From Nematopogon swammerdamellus (Eukaryota > Arthropoda > Insecta > Lepidoptera > Adelidae), in the NCBI GenBank assembly GCA_946902875.1, contig OX336345.1, positions 5,115,395 through 5,179,394 on the forward strand: a stretch of DNA of 64,000 bases, written 5' to 3'. The position numbers were made by a program, and so were the translations under genes. Shown here piece after piece: positions 52,853 to 63,230 of the stretch (position 1 is its first letter; every line of letters starts with the position of its first letter). The notes under the pieces were generated by a model that searched no databases, was not told the DNA's origin, and was given only the letters and a program-made list of their open reading frames with translations.

Positions 52853-53310
52853 CACATGCTCCGATCTGCCAATATCAGTTCCGAGAAAGTGTCATGCCAT
52901 GCGGGAGACTTCCCATTTGGATTGCTGGCTGGAACTAGAAGCGATAATAACCGAAGTTGCTATGCGATTAGGGCTGCCATCCGTCCGGGTTTCCCCGGAT
53001 TTGTCCTCTTTTTGAAGGCGTCCGGGGGGATTTTTTAAAGTAGTCCAGGTTACACGAAATTCAAAAATCCCGCCCGCTGCATAACTCTATGATAGACTCT
53101 AAACGTCGAGCCATAGCTTGAAGACGACCGTGAGTAATGCCGTTGAATATTTAATTGTGTCAAAAAGTTAAAAATAAAATAATTGTCATGTCATAATAAG
53201 AAAAAATCAATGTCCGGGTTTTTATATGAAAATCCGGGGTTTTACTTCTTTTTGTCCTAGTTTAATGATTTTAGAGATGGCAGCCCTATATGCGATCAAC
53301 AAGGTGTGTT
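52853..53310 (-). mobile_element. SINE-D fragment split by a hAT MITE
   Basis: CATGCTCCGATCTGCCAATA, GGGAGACTTCCCATTTGGAT and TTGCTATGCGAT up to 52968. After the MITE the sequence resumes as CAACAAGGTGTG and is no longer recognisable. Confidence 0.75.
52969..53288. mobile_element. hAT-type MITE with TATGCGAT duplication
   Basis: 320 bp. Ends TAGGGCTGCCATCCGTCCGG and, inverted, TAGGGCTGCCATCTCTAAAA. The 8-mer TATGCGAT is exact at 52961-52968 and 53289-53296. Inner parts echo each other as TCCGGGTTTCCCCGG and AATCCGGGG. No transposase. A different family from the hAT MITE at 10696. Confidence 0.92.
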
Positions 53311-53354
53311 AAAGTCCAAAGTGAGTTATATCATCTATTTCACGGGGATTGTTT

Positions 53355-53610
53355 GGAGGAACTGTTTAACACGATTTTGTCGTCCCCATTCGACCTCAGC
53401 ACTACGCGTACTGAGCGGGGAATGTTTCTCTATACACTGGACCTACCACGGGTTCCAACCGGCTCTGTAGGTCATTTATTCATAGAACCGGGAACGAACT
53501 CCCCTCCCATCTATTTCTTCCTTAGTACAGCTTTCGGGTTTTTCAAAAAAGGCGTGATAAGGCTCCTATCAGTCCGGCATAGCATTCGCAATCCTCAGTC
53601 GATTCCGAAT
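53355..53610 (+). pseudogene. LINE C-terminal remnant
   Basis: The frame includes SSPFDLSTTRTERGMFLYTL, NSPPIYFFLSTAFGFFKKGV and RLLSVRHSIRNPQ, matching the GxFKRGVxRHLSxRHxIRNP end seen at 26403 and 34597. Diverged and truncated upstream. Confidence 0.75.
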
Positions 53611-54299
53611 ACGAAGCCTTCCATAAAAAATGAAACAGACAAACTTTTCGTCAATTAAAATACAGTACCATAATAATTAAAATACAGTACCGCAGAATTA
53701 TAAAACCATCCCGAGTTATGACAGATTTCATGGGAAAAATTTCTGTACTCAAATAGTTTCAGCTGTTTTTGAGTTTACCCAGTACAGTACAGTACAGACA
53801 AACATTAATTACTTTTCATAGTATTAACGATATAATCACATTTGATTATACTATCCTGTCTCATGCCACATTGCCTTTATTGCGTTATTTCTTAATTCAT
53901 TAGGGGCGCTAGACAGAATCGAGAAAATAGCTATACTAAAGTAAATGTGCCTACATTGTATACGCAGAAAATGTTGTCTGGCGCATGTAATATTTCTACT
54001 TTGGACGCTCAGAATATTACTAAATTAGTTCTTTTTGTTGTTGATTCAGAGGTCATGATCTAGGTCTAATCATGTCTTAGTCATTCACAAGACAAATAAT
54101 TTTTATAGAAAGAAAATGTTTGTTACAAAATGATATTTTGGTAAACTCGCACATTAAATACGCAGGCAGCCGTTTGCATACTCCCGCGATTATAAAATCA
54201 TTTGTAAAATTTTAATTTTTTTAAATTTAGAAGCCGAAAACAAAAGGACGATTTTTGATTGACTGAACCGTTTTATTACAACGTCTGGTGAAAGTTGAT
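53611..54299. other. no recognisable feature
   Basis: AT-rich, with ACAGTACAGTACAG near 53785. No gene recognised. Confidence 0.5.
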
Positions 54300-54304
54300 A
54301 AGTC

Positions 54305-55328
54305 TATTATGAATATGGAGATCTCAAAGGAAAATTTACGTGTGACAATTTTCTATAACTTTCGAAGAGGGTTAACGCGATTTCAATGTGTCGAGGAGTT
54401 GACTTCTGTTCTGAGTAATAAAGCACCTTAACTGCCTTAGAAACCTGCCTCAGAACTGTGGAACGCTATTATTTAGAATTTCAACGGGGGAATTCACTCT
54501 CAGTGATAAACTAAGAGAAAATCGATGCTGTGAAGCAGCTGATCGTCGAACATTGTCATAAGACATACCGTGAGATTTAAGCATCTGTAGACATGGGACG
54601 ACAATGTAAAAAATCTTGCACGGTGTAAAAAAGTTAATCTCTCTTTGGATAACACCAAATACCACATTTGCTTATAGCGATAACCAAAAAACAGCTCGTG
54701 TTACATGGTGTCGTAAAACTCTGCATCGATTCGCCTTTAAACGTTAACAGTGGGGACGAAACTTGGATTTATGCTTATGTTCCAGATTCCAAGCATCAGT
54801 CGACCGTCTGGATCTTCCAAGACGAGCCAAAACCTACCAAAGTCATACGCTCACGGAACACTTAAAAAAAAATACTTGCCTCGTTCGTGGCAAAGAGTGG
54901 TCACGTTGCTACCATCATGCTTGAACATCGCAAGACAGTTCACGCTAACTGGTATACCACAATCTGCTTGCCACTGTTACACTGAATTTCGGGAAAACAA
55001 TTCAAGACGCCGTTTGATACTGCACCACGTCAACGCAAGCTCGCACACCGCTCGGCAAACAATTGTGTTTTTAAATGAGCTAAATGTGGAAATATGGGAC
55101 CACCCGCCGTAAAACCATGACTTGAGCCCTAATGATTTCTTCAACTTCCCAACAATCAAGCAAAGTCTTCATGGTCAACGTTTCCGCACACCAGAAGTAG
55201 CGGTTGAAGCATACAAATCGGCTATTTTGGCAATCCCAACTTCGGAATGGAATAAGTGTTTTCAAAACTGGTTTGAGCCAATGGAAAAGTGTATCAACCA
55301 TCGCGGCGCGTTCTTTGAAAGACAATAA
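54305..55328 (+). pseudogene. mariner transposase pseudogene
   Basis: Spread over several frames. The start resembles mariner (MEISKENLRVTIFYNFRRGL at 54316), then GDETWIYAYVPDSKHQSTVW (first catalytic Asp), LHHVNASSHTARQTIVFLNE (the usual Asp of HHDNA is replaced by Val), DHPP followed by a stop where PYSPDL is expected, then LSPNDFFNFPTIKQSLHGQR and CFQNWFEPMEKC, ending at TAA 55326-55328. Expected length is about 345 codons. Stops, frameshifts and the missing second Asp show it is inactive. I did not find the terminal repeats. Confidence 0.9.
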
Positions 55329-55517
55329 ATTCGTATGCAGCTTTAAATTATTGTTTATGGGTTTTTTAAACGACATGACTTAAAAGGCAGCCCCCGTTAG
55401 GGTCCTTAGGCACCAGATCTTTAGCTTCTATGACCTTAGTAAATGCTCAATCATTATCTCCGGAGGCTCGCACCTCTACCTACCCACCGACAGAGGTGAT
55501 TGGTCTATTTCATCATA
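55329..55517. other. mariner 3' flank and unassigned sequence
   Basis: CGACATGACTTAAAAGGCAG may be part of the mariner 3' terminus, but no matching left end was seen. Confidence 0.4.
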
Positions 55518-55722
55518 CACCAGACCCCTCCCTTCTTACATTACTAGGTGGTAGGGTTTATCCCGCTCGGGTTGATACCACCGCACTGAATGAAGCGTCG
55601 ATCGAAACGGGTATGTAAATAGTTCGTGTTTCCCGTCCAGCTCAGTGTAGCCAACATGAAATGAAGGGAAGCACTGGCATGGCACCTAGTTCACCCGGTG
55701 TTATGTGCTGACATCACGGAAA
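55518..55722 (+). mobile_element. SINE-A/B body, both ends truncated
   Basis: From CCCTCCCTTCTTACATTACT through GTTGATACCACCGCACTGAA to GTGCTGACATCACGGA. Head and tail missing. Confidence 0.85.
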
Positions 55723-56740
55723 ACCTCTCAAAACTTAAGTAGAATATAAAAACAAATTATATTATGTGAAATATGAAAATAGTTTTCTGTAATTTTCCTC
55801 TTAATTGCCAAATTTAAAGTACCTATTTTAATATACCAAAATTTGCATTCAGTTAATTTATTAATCTCAGGAGAGGTATTATAAAATTAAACGCTATTTT
55901 CTAAAACAGCTAAAACGAGAGTTGAGTCGTCTTTCTCCATTTTAAAACTACTTAAACGCAATGCTTTCAAGTATTTATCTATTTATACCACGGGTGGATA
56001 CCAAAACACCGTTAAAATAAACACAAATAAATTGCAGTTTAATTGTTCGCAGTGACAGTATCGGGGCATTTAGTAAATTAAAGTCCACCGGGGGAGCTGG
56101 CTACAGTACAGGTGTCATGTCTGCCTGGCTGTAGGGCTGTGTACGCGTGAACTGTGTAGTACGGTCGTCGCGATATTGCGATAACGACTTCGACTGGCGG
56201 TCCGCGCCTCCCGGCATATCGACATCCCGCGTGAGCTCGCCGCCGCTTCCGTCCCCCGCCGCCGCCGCTCGTCGATACTGTGAACCCAATTTAATAATAA
56301 GCAAACTGAAAAAAATTCCTCGTACCTTTCAGCACGAATATATATTTAAGCAAGCAAGCAAGCAAGAACGAATATAAATTTTTAATAGGAATCTTGAATC
56401 TCCACTTTTTGACAATTTCTTTTTATATACTTAAATAAATCACGACCGCCATACATGTTTCTAAAACCGCATCTATAAAATACTGTATTTTATAAAAGAA
56501 ATATTTTATTAATTTCGAAAAGAAAATCAAATTTGTTAATATTTTAATGGTAACTTACTGTCAACCGAACTCCGAACCGGACTACTGGGAATAGACGATC
56601 CGGTTGACAACCACACTTAAAATATCAGTGATGTCAGCTCATAATCATAACACATTCCACTAGGTATATTAATCAAATCTCAAACATCCAAAGGTTGACT
56701 GTAAAAAGTCCGCCTTAGCACCTTATGTACATTTTCTAAT
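55723..56740. other. no recognisable gene; GC-rich patch 56190-56280
   Basis: GCCGCCGCTTCCGTCCCCCG and CCGCCGCCGCTCG lie in an otherwise AT-rich area. 56615-56665 holds decayed SINE-A/B tail words such as ATATCAGTGATGTCAGCTCA. Confidence 0.5.
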
Positions 56741-56789
56741 AAATGCTTAACAACAGTCGACCGACCGCACCACTGAGCTACCGAGGCTT
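56741..56789 (-). mobile_element. SINE-A head fragment
   Basis: AATGCTTAACAACAGTCGAC and CACTGAGCTACCGAGGCTTA: the tRNA-like head and the start of the 5S-like part only. Confidence 0.75.
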
Positions 56790-57306
56790 ACTGGGCTACC
56801 TATCTTTCACGTGTCATATTTCTTCGTATATGTAATTCCTCCTGTGCATCGTATGATCACAGATAGCTGACTAGACAGATCGGCTCTCCATCATCGAGGT
56901 AATAATCAGAACGAGCGACTGAAATAACGAACGAAATAACAAGGGGACTGACACTCTCCATATATTCTAATTGGAACCGTGCTCCGGATTAGTGAACGTA
57001 TGAAAAATGTTTATTTAACAAATTCCTCACACCAGGCGACAGGGTACGCTGAATAAGCCTATTATTTGTGTAACTTGTCATCCAGTCACTCTGGTATTTT
57101 GGTCGGTGACTCTTTCAAAACATTTGTTCGTGGATCTATTCGACGGCTTAAAATAGCGAGGTCATGAGTCGGCAAGTAAGTACTCTATGAAATATGTACG
57201 AAGTTTTCTAACTCTACCAGTACTAACGTTATAATCTTTTTATTTTTGTTCACTGGATATGATTTTAACGTTTTCTATAAGTCGAACTGCGCTAACTACC
57301 CCACTA
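56790..57306. other. no recognisable feature
   Basis: Mixed sequence. No gene recognised. Confidence 0.5.
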
Positions 57307-57527
57307 TATTTTTTTTATGGAAACTGCCTCGGTAGGCTACATCATCTAAAACATCCGTGATGTCAGCCCATAATACCTTTGATGTTGCCACGTTGGTGCT
57401 TCCCTTCGGTCGTGCCGGTTACGCTGAACTGGACGGACGAACTGTTTACATAGCCGTTTCGGCTGACTTTTCATTCAGTGCGGTGGTACCAAACCAGGAG
57501 GGTTAAACCCTACCACCTAGTAAGTAC
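57307..57527 (-). mobile_element. SINE-A/B, 5'-truncated
   Basis: TTTTTTTTATGGAAACTGCC at the left to AACCCTACCACCTAGTAAGT at the right; several small deletions. It joins a LINE fragment directly. Confidence 0.8.
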
Positions 57528-57534
57528 GTATATA

Positions 57535-58030
57535 TTTCACCCCAAGTACAGTCTCGGGTCCTTCAAGAGAGGAGTAAATGGGCACCTGTCAGGCCGGCAT
57601 GGCTTTCGCAGCCTCCGCATGCGACCGAATATCCATTGTCGTCGCTAGACACCTTATGGGTGGCTCGGCGCCACATGTCGCGCTTGATAAATAAAAAATA
57701 CCCAAAGAGTTTGTATTACGTCGCTGAGCGCAGCGACGTAATACAAACTCTGAAAATACCAGGCCGAAAATTACATGTAAAATGTTTTCGATGTTATTAA
57801 GGCGTAGATGTTTTTACATAAAAAAAAGTTAACTATAAGTACTTATCTAACTTATAGTAAACTCGTTTTTGTGTAAAACCTAATAAGGTGTCTAATGACG
57901 CCCATGGACATTCGGTCGTATGCGGGGGTTGCGTATGCCATGCCGGCCTAACAGGTGGTGCCACGCCCTTAGTACCCGAGACTGTACTTGGGGGGAATAT
58001 ACTAGGGAGAGCGTTCTACAGTTTAACTGT
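57535..58030. pseudogene. two opposed LINE 3' ends
   Basis: 57540-57690 is plus oriented (CAGTCTCGGGTCCTTCAAGA, ACACCTTATGGGTGGCTCGG, CATGTCGCGCTTGATAAATA). 57888-58030 is minus oriented (ATAAGGTGTCTAATGACGCC, GCCATGCCGGCCTAACAGG, GACTGTACTTGGGGGGAAT). Their 3' ends face each other across a 21-bp hairpin and about 140 bp of AT-rich sequence. Confidence 0.75.
57706..57751. repeat. perfect 21-bp hairpin
   Basis: Left arm 57706-57726 begins AGAGTTTGTATTACGTCGCT; right arm 57731-57751 is its exact inverse; 4-base loop AGCG. It sits just past a LINE 3' tail. Confidence 0.95.
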
Positions 58031-58445
58031 CGCCATTTTCCAAAGGAAATGAAAAGTAAACGTTTTAATGAGGTAATGGCCTAGGTACTATACTTCAATA
58101 CCTACTTTCTGTTTCTAGAAGTAATTTACCATAGAAAATAGAAATTGCCCTAACAAGCCATCGTAAAAAAAACACGGTAAAATTCACGAACACACTGCGA
58201 TTATAAACACGATTATTTATTTGCGAGCCGGCCGTGGAAGCCCGCTCCGTTCGCTCAGAACCGCCTACATATTTAATACTCTTTCACAAGTTGCCAACTG
58301 GGGTGTGACACAGTCGCGACTCAACTTTTAAAAAGTTCCAAGAAGCGCCCGCGCGATGGCGCCACTTAATACAATACTTCATAACTCGCGAACGAACCCT
58401 CTGAAACTCTTGCATCATGCAAATGTGTTTACTATGCTCGCTACT
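58031..58445. other. no recognisable feature
   Basis: Mixed sequence. No gene recognised. Confidence 0.5.
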
Positions 58446-58769
58446 ATTTTTAGGTTTCCGTATCACGTACGTAAGCCTATTACTAAGCCTACGCCGTCTG
58501 TTTGTCCGTACGTCCGTCTGTCTGTCCTACTGCTGTATCTTTGGAACCGTAATAGGCAGCCGGTTGAAATTTTCACAGAATATGTGTTATTATGGCTAAT
58601 ACGTGTTATTATAATAACATGGCGGATATAACAACAAATAATGAAAGATAGAAAAAACCAAAAAATTAAGGGGGCTTCCCATACAAGAAACGTGCTTTTT
58701 TCAATGTCTTTTTTTGTGGTGCGGAAACCTCGGTGCGCGAGTCCGACTCGCACTTGGCCGGTTTTTTTC
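58446..58769 (+). repeat. GTCT element with short microsatellite
   Basis: CTATTTTTAGGTTTCCGTAT to GCACTTGGCCGGTTTTTTT. Microsatellite at 58493-58527. ATGTGTTATTATGGCTAATA is followed by a short imperfect duplication of the same words. Confidence 0.85.
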
Positions 58770-58841
58770 GAAAAACGCTTTGCGAACAACTCGGATGTGA
58801 AAGTTCGGAAAACTACTCTAGACAGATACATTATACAGTAC

Positions 58842-59040
58842 CGTGTGGGGCCGGTACTTGAATAGAATGACCCCACTGCATCTGTCCCCGTGCATGTCGT
58901 AAAAGGCGACTAAGGGATAAGGACAAGGTGCCGTGCTAAAGGGCCGACAGGCTACCCACCTCTCACCTTGGCACGGTCCTTCCACCAAGTCACTCGGCAT
59001 GTGGATCTTCGTGCTTTACTTGCTGCTTGATAGTCGTGGA
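58842..59040 (+). mobile_element. SINE-C, 3'-truncated
   Basis: ACCGTGTGGGGCCGGTACTT, GGATAAGGACAAGGTGCCGT and GTGCTTTACTTGCTGCTTGA, ending near GTCGTGGAACA. The 3' half with the CAGCGTGTGTG end is missing. Confidence 0.8.
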
Positions 59041-59073
59041 ACACTCTCGGTTGGAATGAATTTCTTTCGTTAT

Positions 59074-59305
59074 ATATAACAAGCTGTGCCCGCGGCTCCG
59101 ACCGCTCTCATATTTCACTTCACTGCTAACCTCATAAGCCATTTATCGTGATAGTAAGTAGCCTATAGTTGATGGGATAGAATCAAGCTATCCGTAGAAT
59201 TTTGTTTTATTAAAATCGGTTCAGTGGTTCTCGAGTTATAAGCGGACAGACAGACACTCAGACAGACAGAAAGCAGACGTTGGATTTTATTATAGGTAAG
59301 ATAAG
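59074..59305 (+). repeat. dispersed repeat E, copy 2
   Basis: Nearly identical to 4434-4660 from ACAAGCTGTGCCCGCGGCTC to TTTTATTATAGGTAAG, with one extra GACA unit in the microsatellite. The similarity over 55 kb implies two recent insertions of one family. Confidence 0.8.
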
Positions 59306-59548
59306 AAGAAGATGTATTAAATTACAGGTACAATGAAATAAATTATGAACGTTTGAGAGTAATTAAATGAAAACCATTAATGACGTCTATACCTATACAT
59401 AGACATACGCTTGTAAACACACACACATACTTAAGCAAAAGTGTCGTAACGGTCAAAGTCTTACACTTTTTTCAGCCTAGCTCTGCCAAGTACCTGTAGT
59501 GTAATATGTGATAAGGAACTTCGTTCCAAAAGTCAAAAAGGTTTTTTT
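59306..59548. other. no recognisable feature
   Basis: AT-rich. No gene recognised. Confidence 0.5.
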
Positions 59549-59643
59549 AATTTTTTTTATGGAAACTGACACGTCTGGCTACATCACCTACAACATCCGT
59601 GATGTCAGCCCATAACACCGGGTGAACTAGGTGCCATGTCAGT
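59549..59643 (-). mobile_element. SINE-A/B 3' fragment
   Basis: TTTTTTTTATGGAAACTGAC to GAACTAGGTGCCATGTCAGT. Truncated abruptly and followed by TGCAATTTCCGTTTAGTTAC, repeat material related to 2336 and 28565. Confidence 0.85.
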
Positions 59644-59645
59644 GT

Positions 59646-59720
59646 GCAATTTCCGTTTAGTTACCTACTTAAAGGCATCCGTGGACACCGCTAAGTAAAT
59701 AAAATACTCAGAGCACAAAC
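59646..59720 (-). repeat. dispersed repeat with the ACCGCTAAGTAA motif
   Basis: AATTTCCGTTTAGTTACCTA and GGACACCGCTAAGTAAATAA, related to 2336-2445 and to 28565-28660 inverted. Confidence 0.5.
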
Positions 59721-60540
59721 AAAATACACTAAATCTGCCTTCTAAACCGCATAATTCAACACAAAACAACGTTCAGTATAAATTCAGTTTTATAAAAAAA
59801 AATCACGTGTCTGTAAGGTTCAATTTCCCACAGCCGCGCTCCGAAGTAACCGTTAACAACGTGATTATGAGATGGGCGGGACCGCGCGCTCGATAAGCGC
59901 TCTTCGGGGCATTTTGTGGTGAATACAATTATCCAAAAACTCACGAGGAAATGAGACAAAATGAATAAAACAATGCCATCAGCGTGTGGGTTCTGAATTA
60001 TAGCAATAAATATTCAAGACACTTCATTGGCGTACCTTGCATTAGTTTTACCTTGTTACCAATATTTGGGCGGCATGCATTCCATTCGCAGCAGGTAGAG
60101 ATGAAATGAAGTGAAATGAAATGTTTTTTGAAGTGAAAACTTCTTTAGCGGCGCTTGGCACTTTTTTTAGATGGGTAAAAAATGTTAAACTCGCGTCAGA
60201 ACTCGCGTCAGATGCGTAGCCTGATCGAAAAAGCGTAAGATTCGTTGAAATTATGGACGAAAGTTGATTTTTCTGAGAAATACACTTTTTGATGTAAAAT
60301 AATTATAATAGTTCTGTAGTGTTAAATTTTTATGTAATATAAATTGTCATGATTGTCTACGATAGCGCAATAAATGAATATTGTATTTTACCACATAAAT
60401 GATAGTACTTTTATACTGATAAATAAAACAATTCGTGCGAAATTATTCCCTAACCATTCCAAAATATTCAAAAATGCACAACGTTGATGTTTAAGTTTTC
60501 ACTTCTGCCGGCACTCCCGGAGTGCAACCCGTCCCTTTTA
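59721..60540. other. no recognisable feature
   Basis: Mixed to AT-rich. No gene recognised. Confidence 0.5.
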
Positions 60541-60750
60541 TTTTTTTTATGAAAACTGATACGGTTGGTTACATCGCCTACAACATCCGTGATGTCAGCC
60601 CATAACACCGGGTGAACTTGGTGCCACGTCAGTGCTTCCCTTCGGTCGTGAAATAAAGAAATGAAATGAAAATATACATTATTGCACAAAAAAGTGACAA
60701 AGGCGGACTTAAAGCCTAAAGGCATTATCTGCCAGTCATGCCACACAATA
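60541..60750 (-). mobile_element. SINE-A/B 3' fragment followed by a LINE-like tail
   Basis: TTTTTTTTATGAAAACTGAT to CTTCCCTTCGGTCGTG (60649), then GAAATGAAAATATACATTAT, TTGCACAAAAAAGTGACAAA and AAAGGCATTATCTGCCAGTC, matching 30640-30700. Confidence 0.7.
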
Positions 60751-61009
60751 TATTTCGTTTTTGTGGCCACTCCCCTTCGCTGACAAGTTGATGCTTATTC
60801 TAGGTGCATATTTATTTCTATGGTTCCGAATATAATCAGCCGAGCGAGAACTCTCCGTAACTATAAGATTGTTTAATGTAGGTAGGTACTCTTCTTGTTA
60901 GGCGTTCTTTATAGTTTTTATGAGTTTATAAACGCGGTTATACCGTAAAAGATTAGAAGAGGTGTTGTGAGAGTCTTCAGACGCTTACTTGTTTGATCTA
61001 ATGAAATCA
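60751..61009. other. no recognisable feature
   Basis: Mixed sequence. No gene recognised. Confidence 0.45.
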
Positions 61010-61023
61010 TTGGGTAAGAATGT

Positions 61024-61520
61024 TTTATGTAATCCGTTAGGGCATTTTTGCACTTGCGACCGCACGACACGATTTGCGGTCACGTTTCTCAACACACGAC
61101 GTACTGCACACGACATGTCGTTCGTACGTTTTTCCACTAGTGACGATTCAGCAACTACACGGCAGTCGCGGCTTGTTTGTAGTCTTCACGTGAGCACGCT
61201 CATCGTCGTCGTGTCGTGCAGAGCGTCGTCAGCAAGTTCCAACTTGTTTCGTACAGCCGCTATGTCGTCACCGCAAAAAAAACGTAACGACATAGCGGCA
61301 CGGACGACATAGCCAAAAAGTCGTTTGCAAAACGTGTGTCGTGCTGTGCGGTGTCGTTGCGTGAGTAAACGGCTCATATAAATATATGGCGCTCGGAGTC
61401 GTGACCACATTTTGTCGTGTCGTGTCGTCGCAAGTGCAAAAACGCCCTTACTGAGCCAGTTATAAGGGCCAAAGCACACGTTCTGAATAGCCAATATCAC
61501 CTCCCTGAAGGTGGTGCCAC
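61024..61520 (-). mobile_element. SINE-D 3' part split by a Harbinger MITE
   Basis: TTTTATGTAATCCGTTA before the MITE and CTGAGCCAGTTATAAGGGCC, AATATCACCTCCCTGAAGGT after it form one SINE-D 3' end (minus orientation). The right side is cut by a SINE-B at 61521. Confidence 0.8.
61040..61447. mobile_element. Harbinger-type MITE with TTA target duplication
   Basis: 408 bp. Left end GGGCATTTTTGCACTTGCGA, right end inverted GGGCGTTTTTGCACTTGCGA. TTA at 61037-61039 and 61448-61450. The interior is rich in CGACA/TGTCG words, including a 13-bp inverted pair (61256-61268 and 61287-61299). The 118-codon minus frame across it is not a gene. Different family from 23349 and 36996. Confidence 0.92.
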
Positions 61521-61836
61521 TTTTTTTTATGGAAACTGACACGGTTGGCTACATCACCTACTACATCCGTAATGTCAGCCCATAACACCGGGTGAACTTG
61601 GTGCCACGTCAGTGCTTCCCTTCGGTCGTGCCGGCTAAACTGAACTGGACGGAAAATACAAACTATTTACATAGCCGTTTCGACCGACCTTTCAATCAGT
61701 GCGGTGGCACCAACCCGGGCGGGTTAAACCCTACCACCTAGTAATATGGAGTCATATCCCTTAGTCGCCTTTTACGACATACACGGGGAGAGATGCAGTG
61801 GGGCTATTCTTTTAAAGTACCGACCCCACACGGTAC
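61521..61836 (-). mobile_element. SINE-B, full length
   Basis: TTTTTTTTATGGAAACTGAC at the left, core intact, head ending CGACCCCACACGGTA. Inserted at the edge of a SINE-D. Confidence 0.9.
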
Positions 61837-61847
61837 CGGATACTTCC

Positions 61848-61894
61848 TTTTTAGGGCTCCGTATCCATACGGAAGCCTATTACTAAGCCTACGT

Positions 61895-61929
<35 letters not shown>

Positions 61930-62238
61930 CGTCCGAGTGCTGTATCTTTTGAATCGCAACAGGTAGCGAGTTGAAATTTTCACATAATGTGGGTTATTAC
62001 GGCGGATGTGCCAACAAATAATAAAACACAAAAAAGTTAAAAATTAAGGGGGTCCCCATACAACGACGTGATAATAATCTATTAGTCACGCTACAGAATA
62101 ATAGATGGCGCCACAGGATTTTTTATTTTACATTTTAGAAAAACTAAAGCAGACGGATATTGCTTTTTCCAAGGGATGGTATAGCGGATCTACGGAACCC
62201 TCCGTGCGCGATTAAAACTTGCACTTGGCGGATTTTTT
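61848..62238 (+). repeat. GTCT element with microsatellite
   Basis: CTTTTTAGGGCTCCGTATCC to AACCCTCCGTGCGCGATTAA and ACTTGCACTTGGCGGATTTT. (GTCT)n at 61901-61934. Confidence 0.85.
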
Positions 62239-62428
62239 TTATTGCTGGCTATACTGGACTAGAGGAGAACGTAGCCGAGTCTATTATGCGGCCATCTTTC
62301 ATCCTGCACGGTAGTATCAACCCTGTCGGCTACAAGAGTCTACCTTGGTTTTAGGCTCAAATTAAGTAAGGGGCAGGTATTACAATTTACACCAGTTCTG
62401 AACAGTGAAGCAGAGGATGTATTAGGTA
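62239..62428 (-). mobile_element. SINE-D, middle and 5' part
   Basis: ATTGCTGGCTATACTGGACT, GCGGCCATCTTTCATCCTGC, ACACCAGTTCTGAACAGTGA. The 3' end is missing where it meets the GTCT element. Confidence 0.8.
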
Positions 62429-62451
62429 TGTATAACATAATAATTCAATAT

Positions 62452-62751
62452 ACCGTGTGGGGCCGGTACTTAAAAAGAATATCCCCACTGCATCTCGCCC
62501 CATGCATGTCGTAAAAGGCGACTAAGGGATAAGGACAAGATGCCGTGCTAAAGGGCGACAGGCTCGCCACCTCTCACCTTAACACGGTATTTCCACTGAG
62601 TCATGCAGCAGTTGGGTCTTCGTGCATTACTTGTTCGAATACTTTGCGAAACGTGGTGGTCGGTGTTGTGCTGTAATTGACCAGAGTTCTTGCAGCACAA
62701 CACCGATTACTCTGCTTACCCCGATTGTCGGGATTCAGCGTGTGTGATATG
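62452..62751 (+). mobile_element. SINE-C, complete, with 14-bp target duplication
   Basis: Exactly ACCGTGTGGGGCCGGTACTT to CAGCGTGTGTGATATG, 300 bp. TAATAATTCAATAT at 62438-62451 and 62752-62765. This copy defines the family's true ends; it lacks the (TATG)n run seen in others. Confidence 0.95.
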
Positions 62752-62875
62752 TAATAATTCAATATTCAGTAATTCTGTAATTTTTTCTGGCAGAAACAAC
62801 GAATTTATGTACGAATATTTATGTCGGCCGGAATTGAACCTAAATTTACGGGGATATGAAAAAAAAAATTTGAGA

Positions 62876-63230
62876 AAAAATGTAAAAAAAAAAACTCGCC
62901 AAGTGGGAGTCGAACTCGCGCACCGAGGGTTCCGTATGGTCAGCGCCACTCAGGCCATCTATGTATTAGTTAAAATCCTTCATACTCTTTTCGGTAGATG
63001 GCGCGCATACACTTTTTAGTTTCTTCTATGGGGACCCCCGTGACTTTTTACTTTTTATTATTTTTATTTGTTGTTATATCGGCCATAATAACACATATTC
63101 TGAGAAAATTTCAACGGGCTATCTATTACGGTTCAAGAGATACAGCCCTCGGACAGACGGACAGATAGACAGACAGACGGCGTAGGCTTAGTAATAGGGT
63201 ACCGTACGACGGATACGGAACCCTAAAAAA
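62876..63230 (-). repeat. GTCT element with microsatellite
   Basis: AAAACTCGCCAAGTGGGAGT to GATACGGAACCCTAAAAAAA. Microsatellite at 63152-63178. Confidence 0.85.

Noticed and set aside
61186..61542. 118- and 107-codon frames around 61 kb
   Set aside because: They lie within a 408-bp Harbinger MITE with clear ends and duplications; the Arg/Ser/Thr-rich products reflect CGACA repeats.
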